From an uncultured Bacteroidota bacterium (GTDB taxonomy: Bacteria > Bacteroidota > Bacteroidia > Chitinophagales > Saprospiraceae), in contig CALGAA010000431.1 of assembly GCA_937952445.1 (NCBI GenBank), positions 1 through 6,570 of the forward strand: 6,570 bases of DNA, in the 5' to 3' direction. The notes beneath the pieces are model-generated. The model made no database searches. It worked only from the letters and a program-made list of their open reading frames with translations, and was not told the origin of the DNA. Both the position numbers and the translations under genes were made by a program. This document shows, piece by piece, positions 1-6,523 of the stretch; within the stretch, counting starts at the first letter, position 1, and each line of letters starts with the position of its first letter.

Positions 1-2113
1 AACAGTCACCGTCGAAGGCCAGAAAGCATTGATTGAAAATAAGGTCGATCGACTGGTTTACAATGCTGAAAATGATGTATCTGTAAGAGGTGGTGATGCA
101 GCTGATGTGTTGCGGAAAGTTCCTATGCTCAATGTCGACATGAACGGAAATGTATCGCTGCGGGGATCACAGAATTTAAAAATTTTGATCAATGGAAAGC
201 CTTCCGGAATTTTCTCCGGGTCGATTGCCGATGCACTCAAAATGATCCCGGCCGATGAGATTTCACAAGTGGAAGTGATCACTACGCCAAGCGCCAAATA
301 CGATGGGGAAGGATCAGGCGGTATAATTAATATCATTACCAAAGAAAGTAAAGTTCAGGGAATCAATGGGAATGTGAATGCTTCCGTGGGTACTCGTCAG
401 AACAGAGCAGCGTTTAATATATCCGGGGTGCGGCAACGGTTTGGAATAAACGGTGGCGGAGGAGCTTTCTTTAGTTGGCCTCAAGAAGGTGTTTCTACCT
501 TCCTGCGGGAAGACGAAACCGCCGCAGGTACCCGGATTCTCCAGCAGGATGGGGTTAATAGCACGTCCCGGATTGGGTTTCGGGGAAAATTGGGAGCTTT
601 TTACGATTTCAATGGATTTAACTCGATCAATTCCACGATTTCGTTGCGTGGCTTTTCGTTTAACACAGAAAGTGACCTGGAGTCGATGTTTGTCGACCCG
701 GTGGCTGGATTCACTGAACGGTACAATCGATTCAATGATGGAACGACCCTGCGGTCTGGGTTTGACTGGACGACCGACTATACCAAAAAATTTGACACCG
801 ATGGACATGAACTCGTCTTTGCATTTCAGTTGAACGGGGATTATACCAAGGATGATAAAGTGATTGAACGATTGGGAGAAGATGTGCTGCTCAATTATAA
901 AGAGAAGAATAAAAACGATGGAAACAATTACGAGTACACCTTCCAGGTGGATTACACCAAACCCTTTAGTGAGGCCATAACTTTGGAGACGGGAGTGAAG
1001 GGAGTGTTGAGGGACATCGATAGTGATTATGAGTTCCTTGTATTCAATCCGGATGAAAATATTTTTGATTTGGATCCCCTCCGGACCGATGAGTTTCTAT
1101 ACGGACAGGATGTGTATGCAGGTTATGCTTCTTTTAATCTCAACTTTTGGAAAACCTGGTCTGCAGTCGTAGGAGCCCGGTACGAGGGTACCGCAATTGA
1201 CGGGATGTATTCAGATGGATCCGGATCATTTGAACAGACCTACGGCAATTTTTTGCCGACGATCATTTTGTCGAAGAAGATTAAATTTAATACAATCAGA
1301 GCTTCGTATACCGAGCGAATCCAACGCCCCAGTCTGTATTACATCAACCCTTACCGCAACCAGGAGGACCGAAAAATTATCACGGAAGGAAATCCGTATT
1401 TGTCACCTGAATTGACGAGTCAATACGAGGTGGGCTATTCTACGTTTATAAAAGGGACGGTACTTAATATGAGTGCTTATTACAAAAGGACCAGAGATAT
1501 CATTTCCAGCTTTTTACGTGTAAACGACGAAGGTGTATCTGTCAATACTTATGAGAATGTTGGCAAAACCGATGTGTACGGAGCAAACGTATTTGCCTCG
1601 TTTACGATTGCCAACAATCTGACGCTTCGGGGGAATTTGGATATCAACCAATACCATGTGGTTGAAGCAAGCGAGGAGCTGAACGTGGATGACGCGTATA
1701 GTAATTGGATCACCAGGATGTTTGTGAGTGCGACCTACAATTTTGGCAAAGGATGGAAAGCGGAAGGATTTATGTTTGGAAATTCTGAGCAATGGTCCAT
1801 ACAAGGCCGATTGCCCGCATTTTCAATGATGAGTTTCGGCGTTCAAAAAGAAATATTTGGCGACAGGGGCACCATTGGGCTGACCGTGATCGATCCGTTT
1901 AACAAAAACAAATCGTTCAAGTCAGAGCTCGAAGGTAAAAACTTCACTCAGGTGTCCAATTTTTCAATCCCGTTCCAGTCCTTTGGCGTGAGCTTCAGTT
2001 ACCGGTTTGGAAATTTGGATTTCCAGCAGCAAAATAGAAGAAGCGTCATCGAGAACGATGATTTGAAAGGTGGTCAGAACCAACAGGGAGCGGAACCGGG
2101 CCAGCAATTTTAA
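1..2113 (+). CDS. TonB-dependent outer-membrane receptor, 5'-truncated by window edge (plug + OMP beta-barrel)
   Basis: The reading frame is open from base 2 to the TAA at 2111-2113 (703 codons) and continues off the left edge. The TTG at 29 is an internal codon, not a start, because the upstream in-frame codons (TVTVEGQKA) fit the domain. The first ~115 residues are the end of a plug domain: 'DVLRKVPMLNVDMNGNVSLRG', 'ILINGKPSG', then 'IPADEISQVEVITTPSAKYD' and 'GSGGIINIIT' (about 311-340), all typical plug motifs. The rest alternates aromatic and polar residues like a 22-strand barrel and resembles the OMP_b-brl_3 family (PF14905), ending near 'FGVSFSYRFG'. A hydrophilic tail of about 29 residues with 'ENDDLKGG' follows. 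Family knowledge implies TonB/ExbBD-driven uptake of a large ligand across the outer membrane; the ligand cannot be read. The signal peptide and any carboxypeptidase-like N-terminal domain lie outside the window. No SusD partner follows, so it is not a typical SusC. Family is confident, substrate unknown. Confidence 0.93.
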   Translation, partial: TVTVEGQKALIENKVDRLVYNAENDVSVRGGDAADVLRKVPMLNVDMNGNVSLRGSQNLKILINGKPSGIFSGSIADALKMIPADEISQVEVITTPSAKYDGEGSGGIINIITKESKVQGINGNVNASVGTRQNRAAFNISGVRQRFGINGGGGAFFSWPQEGVSTFLREDETAAGTRILQQDGVNSTSRIGFRGKLGAFYDFNGFNSINSTISLRGFSFNTESDLESMFVDPVAGFTERYNRFNDGTTLRSGFDWTTDYTKKFDTDGHELVFAFQLNGDYTKDDKVIERLGEDVLLNYKEKNKNDGNNYEYTFQVDYTKPFSEAITLETGVKGVLRDIDSDYEFLVFNPDENIFDLDPLRTDEFLYGQDVYAGYASFNLNFWKTWSAVVGARYEGTAIDGMYSDGSGSFEQTYGNFLPTIILSKKIKFNTIRASYTERIQRPSLYYINPYRNQEDRKIITEGNPYLSPELTSQYEVGYSTFIKGTVLNMSAYYKRTRDIISSFLRVNDEGVSVNTYENVGKTDVYGANVFASFTIANNLTLRGNLDINQYHVVEASEELNVDDAYSNWITRMFVSATYNFGKGWKAEGFMFGNSEQWSIQGRLPAFSMMSFGVQKEIFGDRGTIGLTVIDPFNKNKSFKSELEGKNFTQVSNFSIPFQSFGVSFSYRFGNLDFQQQNRRSVIENDDLKGGQNQQGAEPGQQF

Positions 2114-2120
2114 AGCCCTG

Positions 2121-2170
2121 AAGCTAAATCACGTATAGCTTAAGCTACATCTTTTACAGAGGGTATGTAG
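2121..2170 (+). other. structured 3' UTR of the receptor mRNA (short inverted repeats)
   Basis: Just after the receptor stop there is a perfect 12-bp palindrome, TAGCTTAAGCTA (2136-2147). Its left half can alternatively pair with AAGCTA at 2121-2126, and CTACAT (2145-2150) can pair with ATGTAG (2165-2170). The pairings overlap and are mutually exclusive, and no U-run follows, so this is not itself an intrinsic terminator. It may be a 3'-UTR fold or a protein-binding palindrome. The short arms could also be chance. Confidence 0.3.
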
Positions 2171-2202
2171 TGAAAAAATCAGAATAAACTTATCATAATA
2201 AT

Positions 2203-2239
2203 AAAAAAAGGAGGATCCCCGGATCCTCCTTTCTATTTG
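2203..2239. terminator. bidirectional intrinsic terminator between convergent receptor gene and acs
   Basis: The arms AAAGGAGGATCC (2207-2218) and GGATCCTCCTTT (2221-2232) are perfect reverse complements around a 2-nt centre; in RNA a G+C-rich stem of about 8 bp with a CCCG-type tetraloop would form, extended by A-U pairs. On the - strand the stem is followed by seven U (complement of 2203-2209), an ideal terminator 66 nt after the acs stop. On the + strand it is followed by the interrupted tract TTTCTATTT, a weaker but plausible terminator about 95 nt after the receptor stop. The position between two convergent genes agrees with a shared terminator. Confidence 0.88.
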
Positions 2240-2298
2240 GGATGTGAATTAATCAACACAAAATTTTCCCTAATAAATTCATAATAACCGTTTCAGAA

Positions 2299-4239
2299 CT
2301 ATTTCGAGTTCAGGAATTGTCGTTTTTGCTGGTCACTAACCGTCGGGGATGCTTCGATGATTTCATCTACCACATCAGGGTTGAGTAGGGTGGACGTATC
2401 ACCAAGTGTCGAAATATCACCTTCGGCAATTTTACGGAGAATACGCCGCATAATTTTACCACTACGTGTTTTGGGCAAACCGTCTACTACCTGAATAATG
2501 TCTGGTTTGGCGATCGGTCCAATTTCCTTGCGAACAGTTTCTATTATTTCATCTTTAAAAGCCTGCTGACTTTCGATTCCGTGTTCGGTAATAATATAAG
2601 CATAGATTCCCTGTCCTTTGATGTCATGCGGAAATCCTACAACGGCGGATTCTACCACCCATGGATGTTCGTTGATCGCATCCTCGAGCTCGGCAGTTCC
2701 CAATCGATGGCCGGAAACGTTGATGACATCATCCACCCGACCGATGATCCGGTAGCGGCCCTGACGATCCCTTCTGGCTGCATCGCCTGAAAAATAGTAC
2801 CCTTTAAAGGTCGAAAAGTACGTCTGTTTCATCCGCTCATGATCACCGTACAGCGTTCTGAGGATAGATGGCCAGGGGAATTTAATGCACAGAAGTCCTT
2901 CCTCCTGCGGATTTGTTACTTCGTTTCCGTCCTTATCCAGAATGATGGGTTGCACGCCAGGAAGTGGATATGAAGCGTGCATCGGTTTCAGGTCGGTTAC
3001 GTGTGGTATTGGAGATATCAGGATGGATCCATTTTCGGTTTGCCACCAGGTATCGACCAGTGGACATTTTCCTTTTCCTATATAGGTGTAGTACCATCTC
3101 CAGGCTTCTTCGTTGATGGGTTCTCCCACCGAACCAATTACTTTCAGGGAATTGAGTGAATACCGGGCAACAGGCTCCAGACCCTGCGCCATCAAAGATC
3201 GGATCGCTGTGGGCGCTGTATAAATCTGGTTGACCTGGTATTTGTCAACAATAGCCCAAAATCGACCTGCATCCGGCCACGTAGGAATTCCTTCAAACAT
3301 CACCGTGGTTGCTCCAGCCAGCAAGGGGCCGTATACAATGTAGGAATGTCCCGTAATCCATCCAATATCTGCTGTACACCAGAATATATCCTCCTCATCG
3401 TACTGGAATACATTGAGAAAAGTATAGAAAGTACTGACCATATACCCTGCAGTAGTATGGACGACACCTTTGGGTTTTCCTGTACTCCCAGAAGTATAAA
3501 GGATGAATAAAGGGTCTTCTGAACCCATCGGGACAGGAGCGCAATTGGCATCTACTTTCTCCATTTCGTCATCCCACCACACATCCCGGCCGGGTTGCAT
3601 GTTAATGTATTGTTCTGTTCGTTTGAATACGATTACTTTTTCTACACTGCTGGTTTTGGTGACGGCTTCATCCACGATATCTTTGACATCGATTTCTTTG
3701 TGACCCCGAAACGCACCATCGGATGTGAGGACCACTTTGCAACTGGAATCATTGATCCGGTCCGCCAGGGACTGGGCAGAGAAACCCGCAAATACCACAG
3801 AATGAATCGCTCCGATTCGGGTACAAGCCAGAAGGGCTACCGTCAATTGTGGGATCATCGGCATATAAATGCAGACTCTGTCACCCTTCGAAACTCCGTT
3901 GGCCTTTAGTACGTTGGCAAATTTGCACACCTGTTCGTGCAATTCACGATACGTCCATTCGATATTTTCGTCGTTGGGGTCGTTCGGTTCCCATATTATG
4001 GCTTTTTTATCTGGTCGGGTCAACAAATGTCGATCCAGACAATTTTCGGACATGTTGAGCTGTCCGCCTTCAAACCATTTAATGCTCGGAGTGTCAAATT
4101 CCCATTCCAAAACTTTGTCGTAGGGCTTTCTCCATTCCAGAGTATCCGCTATTTTCGACCAAAATTTTTCGGGGTTCTCTACGCTTTCCTTATACGCTTT
4201 TTCATAATCTTCCTTCGTTCTGATTCTAATGTCCTCCAT
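2299..4239 (-). CDS. acs: acetyl-CoA synthetase, AMP-forming
   Basis: This 646-aa protein has the usual full length for Acs and belongs to the adenylate-forming (ANL) superfamily. It converts acetate + ATP + CoA to acetyl-CoA + AMP + PPi in the cytoplasm. Visible features in order: N-terminal Acs domain with 'KFWSKIADTLEW' (26-37); phosphate loop 'YTSGSTGKPKG' (248-258); 'DTWWQTE' (396-402), whose second Trp walls the small acetate pocket and excludes longer acids; 'YYFSGD' with Asp486; hinge region 'GRVDDVINVSGHRLGT' (500-515), with Arg501, hinge Asp503 and Arg512; and the C-terminal 'PKTRSGKIMRR' with catalytic Lys595. That Lys motif is the known target of reversible acetylation (Pat/CobB type) in related enzymes. 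The ATG at 4237-4239 is the first in frame and gives the expected N-terminus; no Shine-Dalgarno is seen. It lies 180 bp downstream of the symporter on the same strand. Propionate could be a side substrate. Identification is very secure. Confidence 0.98.
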   Translation of the reverse strand: MEDIRIRTKEDYEKAYKESVENPEKFWSKIADTLEWRKPYDKVLEWEFDTPSIKWFEGGQLNMSENCLDRHLLTRPDKKAIIWEPNDPNDENIEWTYRELHEQVCKFANVLKANGVSKGDRVCIYMPMIPQLTVALLACTRIGAIHSVVFAGFSAQSLADRINDSSCKVVLTSDGAFRGHKEIDVKDIVDEAVTKTSSVEKVIVFKRTEQYINMQPGRDVWWDDEMEKVDANCAPVPMGSEDPLFILYTSGSTGKPKGVVHTTAGYMVSTFYTFLNVFQYDEEDIFWCTADIGWITGHSYIVYGPLLAGATTVMFEGIPTWPDAGRFWAIVDKYQVNQIYTAPTAIRSLMAQGLEPVARYSLNSLKVIGSVGEPINEEAWRWYYTYIGKGKCPLVDTWWQTENGSILISPIPHVTDLKPMHASYPLPGVQPIILDKDGNEVTNPQEEGLLCIKFPWPSILRTLYGDHERMKQTYFSTFKGYYFSGDAARRDRQGRYRIIGRVDDVINVSGHRLGTAELEDAINEHPWVVESAVVGFPHDIKGQGIYAYIITEHGIESQQAFKDEIIETVRKEIGPIAKPDIIQVVDGLPKTRSGKIMRRILRKIAEGDISTLGDTSTLLNPDVVDEIIEASPTVSDQQKRQFLNSK

Positions 4240-4355
4240 GATCGTTTCTGATAAATTTTATGATGATTAAATGTATGCGTTAAATTTCCTAATAATTTCG
4301 GCAATACCAAAATAAGATGGTCTGATTTCCTTGTTTGGGGCATGATTCTTTCTCT

Positions 4356-4400
4356 GGTGAGGAATCGGTTTTCCCTCACCCCTGCGAAAGTTCCACTTTC
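4356..4400 (-). other. two tandem hairpins in the symporter-acs intergenic gap
   Basis: In the 180-nt gap 4240-4419 the - strand transcript can form a first hairpin GAAAGT-GGA-ACTTTC (4400 to 4386; 6 bp, 3-nt loop). Five nucleotides on comes a second, GGTGAGG paired with CCTCACC (4380 to 4356), extendable to 9 bp with one G-U and a 7-nt loop. Neither is followed by a U-run (AGAGAAAG follows the second), so I do not call an intrinsic terminator. Possible roles are a 3'-end stabiliser or processing site for the symporter mRNA, or partial transcription attenuation before acs. Base pairing is read directly; function is inferred. Confidence 0.45.
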
Positions 4401-4419
4401 ATCTTTCCATTTGGGGATT

Positions 4420-6120
4420 TTAACTCCTCGGGACCCGAATGCTTTGGATCATATCCTGGATCCTTTCCGGCGGCTTGGGGGTCAGATAAGTGACCAGGAG
4501 CGTCACAATAAGGTTCACAATCATCCCCACTGTTCCGATGCCTTCAGGTGAAATGCCAAACAAGTAATCCTCTTCACCTCCCAGTCCAAGTACAGCGAAG
4601 TAAATGATGTATCCCCCGGTAAACAGAATCCCCGCGACCATCCCCGATAGGGCTCCTTGCAAGTTGACGCGGGTAGAAAAAATTCCGAGGACAATGGCTG
4701 GGAAAAAGGATGCGGCAGCCAATCCAAATGCAAAGGCCACGACCTCTGCCACAAATCCTGGTGGGTTGATTCCCGCAATACCGGATACCACAACGGCGAC
4801 CATGATGGGAAGCCGGGCCGTCCACAATTCGTTTTTTTCCGAAATGTTTGGTTTAAACCATTTTTTTAACAAGTCATGCGAAACTGAGGTAGAGATAACT
4901 AATAGAAGTCCCGCAGCCGTAGACAACGCTGCTGCCAGACCTCCGGCGACCACCAGGCCGATCACCCATCCGGGTAAATTGGCTATTTCCGGATTGGCGA
5001 GGACCATGATATCTTTATCTATTGTGAGCTCATTACCTTGCAAACCCTGAGCTGCGGCTTCGGCTGCAAACTCAGGATTTTCATCGTTATAATAATCGAT
5101 TAGACCGTTTTGGTTTTTGTCTTCAAATGACAATAAGCCGGTATGTTCCCAATTTGAGAACCATTCAGGCACTTCAGCGTAGGGGGTTTCTTGTACCGTG
5201 GAAATCAGGTTTGTTTTGGCAAAAACCGCGATCGCTGGAGCTGTAGTATATAGTATTGCAATAAATATCAATGCGTAACCCGCTGATATTCTGGCGTCTT
5301 TCACCCGGGGGACCGTAAAAAATCGTACGATGACGTGGGGAAGCCCTGCTGTCCCCATCATCAAAGCCGCGGTGACAAAAAACATGTCCAGCCGGTTGAC
5401 ATCGGCCGAGGTATAGGCTTTGAAACCCAAATCGGTGTGAATTTGATCCAGGCGATCGAGTAGCCATGTTCCATCAGCCAATTTGGATCCCAGACCGATT
5501 TGGGGGACAGGGTTTCCGGTGACGAGTAGGGAAATAAAGATTGCTGGTACCAGATAGGCAAATATCATAACGCAATATTGCGCTACCTGCGTGTACGTGA
5601 TGCCCTTCATTCCACCCAGTACGGTATAGAACATCACGATAACAATCCCAATCACTACCCCGGTTTCAAATTTGACTTCCAAAAATCGGGCAAAGGCAAT
5701 GCCCACTCCTTTCATTTGTCCCACAGCATAGGTGAAAGAAATAAACAATGCACAGATGACAGCAATGACCCTGGCAGTCTGACTATAATATCGTTCTCCA
5801 ATGAAATCGGGAACCGTGAATTTTCCAAATTTTCGAAGATAAGGAGCCAGCATGAGGGCAAGCAGTACATAACCACCTGTCCATCCCATTAAAAATTGAG
5901 AACCGATATATCCCGAAAAGGAAATCATCCCGGCCATCGATAAAAAACTGGCTGCCGACATCCAGTCAGCCGCGGTGGCCATTCCATTGGCAATGGGGGA
6001 AACACCTCCTCCTGCAACGTAAAATTCTTTGGTAGATCCGGCTTTTGACCAAATGGCTACTCCGATATAAATGAGGAACGTTACCGCTACCCATCCGTAA
6101 GTCCATAAATTGTCCATCAT
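4420..6120 (-). CDS. sodium:solute symporter large subunit, VC_2705 subfamily (probable Na+/acetate symporter, ActP-like)
   Basis: This 566-aa inner-membrane protein of the SSS family shows about 13 hydrophobic segments (roughly 6-24, 50-70, 73-95, 115-145, 153-170, 180-201, 246-268, 278-302, 383-412, 436-453, 456-482, 487-513, 527-547). Na+-site signatures known from PutP/vSGLT are present: 'AADWMS' with Asp52 in the second segment and 'AALST' (Ala397, Ser400, Thr401). 'GTAGLPHVIVRFFTV' (256-270) is typical of acetate-permease-like members. An approximately 75-residue hydrophilic loop (about 304-380) holds an EF-hand-like stretch 'DKNQNGLID' (334-342). The DUF4212 neighbour points to the two-subunit VC_2705 type rather than E. 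coli ActP, which pairs with a DUF485 protein. Start: two adjacent ATGs (6118-6120 and 6115-6117); the preceding CAGGGTT gives a slightly better-spaced weak SD to the second. It lies 18 nt after the small subunit, so is translated from the same mRNA. Acetate as substrate is inferred from downstream acs. Confidence 0.93.
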   Translation of the reverse strand: MMDNLWTYGWVAVTFLIYIGVAIWSKAGSTKEFYVAGGGVSPIANGMATAADWMSAASFLSMAGMISFSGYIGSQFLMGWTGGYVLLALMLAPYLRKFGKFTVPDFIGERYYSQTARVIAVICALFISFTYAVGQMKGVGIAFARFLEVKFETGVVIGIVIVMFYTVLGGMKGITYTQVAQYCVMIFAYLVPAIFISLLVTGNPVPQIGLGSKLADGTWLLDRLDQIHTDLGFKAYTSADVNRLDMFFVTAALMMGTAGLPHVIVRFFTVPRVKDARISAGYALIFIAILYTTAPAIAVFAKTNLISTVQETPYAEVPEWFSNWEHTGLLSFEDKNQNGLIDYYNDENPEFAAEAAAQGLQGNELTIDKDIMVLANPEIANLPGWVIGLVVAGGLAAALSTAAGLLLVISTSVSHDLLKKWFKPNISEKNELWTARLPIMVAVVVSGIAGINPPGFVAEVVAFAFGLAAASFFPAIVLGIFSTRVNLQGALSGMVAGILFTGGYIIYFAVLGLGGEEDYLFGISPEGIGTVGMIVNLIVTLLVTYLTPKPPERIQDMIQSIRVPRS

Positions 6121-6138
6121 AACCCTGAAATTGAAATT

Positions 6139-6396
6139 TTAAACTTCATCGACTTCGAATTTTCGATCCAATCGATTCATCAACCAGACATATACGAAAA
6201 TGATAATGACAAAGGAGAATATTGATCCTTGTTGAGCGAACCAAAATCCAATTTTGTAACCTCCTAACCTATATTGGTTGAGCTCTTCCGCCCAGATGAT
6301 TCCAAATCCAAAGGAAACCAAAAACCATAGGCTCAGAAGTACAAGAAGGTAGGTGACATTCTTTCGCCAATACAATTTTTTGTCGGGTGTGGCCAT
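6139..6396 (-). CDS. sodium/solute symporter small subunit, DUF4212 family
   Basis: The 85-aa protein has two transmembrane helices (about 14-35 and 52-74) and charged ends. The N-terminal 'KKLYWRKN', the 'WFLVSFGFGI' helix, the short loop with 'LN...G', then 'GFWFAQQGSIFSFV' and the acidic tail 'RKFEVDEV' match the DUF4212 small-subunit family (TIGR03647 type) that accompanies VC_2705-type symporters. It probably assembles with or stabilises the large subunit encoded 18 nt downstream; its mechanistic role is not established. I chose the ATG at 6394-6396 ('MATPDKKLYW'), because it gives the family's usual length. An in-frame ATG 25 codons upstream (6471) would add a segment that overlaps the promoter-like DNA and looks non-family. 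No Shine-Dalgarno is seen; the leader is A/T-rich (TTTTCAACA before ATG). Confidence 0.92.
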   Translation of the reverse strand: MATPDKKLYWRKNVTYLLVLLSLWFLVSFGFGIIWAEELNQYRLGGYKIGFWFAQQGSIFSFVIIIFVYVWLMNRLDRKFEVDEV

Positions 6397-6438
6397 TGTT
6401 GAAAATTTGATTCTGTTAAAATCGGTGCGAAAAATATA

Positions 6439-6472
6439 AAAACTTATTATCAATTCCCATGTATTGATCAAA
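6439..6472 (-). promoter_or_regulatory. candidate Bacteroidota-type promoter for the symporter-acs operon
   Basis: Reading the - strand, TTTG (6472-6469) is followed after 22 nt by TAAGTTTT (6446-6439). This resembles the Bacteroidota housekeeping promoter, -33 TTTG and -7 TAnnTTTG, with one mismatch in the last base of the -7 element and spacing at the long end of the known range. Transcription would begin near 6433, giving a leader of about 37 nt to the ATG at 6396. The surroundings are A/T-rich, so a chance match is possible; a TATATTTT a few bases downstream is an alternative -7 without a well-placed -33. Confidence 0.35.
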
Positions 6473-6505
6473 ATATTTGAATTTTACTAGTGACGGACAT
6501 TAAGT

Positions 6506-6523
6506 TCGTGATATATATGACGA
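6506..6523. promoter_or_regulatory. imperfect 18-bp palindrome upstream of the operon, possible operator
   Basis: TCGTGATATATATGACGA pairs with itself in 8 of 9 positions (only the G/G pair four bases from the centre side of CGT breaks it). It is centred about 118 bp upstream of the small-subunit ATG and about 80 bp upstream of the candidate transcription start, a distance usual for an activator site. It does not fit the CRP consensus TGTGA-N6-TCACA because the right half reads TGACG. The alternating AT core makes part of the symmetry cheap, so this is tentative. The rest of 6397-6570 shows no recognisable gene. Confidence 0.25.

Noticed and set aside
314..808. 164-codon open frame on the - strand, and a 126-codon + strand frame at 453-833, within the receptor
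   Set aside because: Both overlap the receptor plug and barrel, which have recognisable motifs throughout; the alternative products look like no known family.
3595..4251. Several + strand frames of about 60-104 codons opposite acs
   Set aside because: All are antisense to the conserved N-terminal half of Acs and have no domain-like composition.
4268..4275. TACATTTA on the - strand as a -7 element for a separate acs promoter
   Set aside because: It matches TAnnTTTG in all but the last base and would give a leader of about 22 nt, but the nearest upstream TTG is 26 nt away, outside the usual spacing, so I do not call it.
4179..4379. Basic 66-codon frame on the - strand spanning the symporter-acs gap and overlapping the acs start
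   Set aside because: It begins inside the second hairpin, has no ribosome-binding signal, overlaps acs out of frame and shows no family resemblance; most likely chance.
4604..5050. 148-codon open frame on the + strand opposite the symporter
   Set aside because: It is the antisense shadow of membrane-segment codons; the predicted protein is rich in A, T, P and N with no family resemblance, and the opposite strand is a clear symporter.
6397..6471. N-terminal extension of the small subunit starting at the ATG at 6471
   Set aside because: It would add 25 residues unlike the DUF4212 family and run through the promoter-like A/T-rich DNA; the ATG at 6396 gives the family length.
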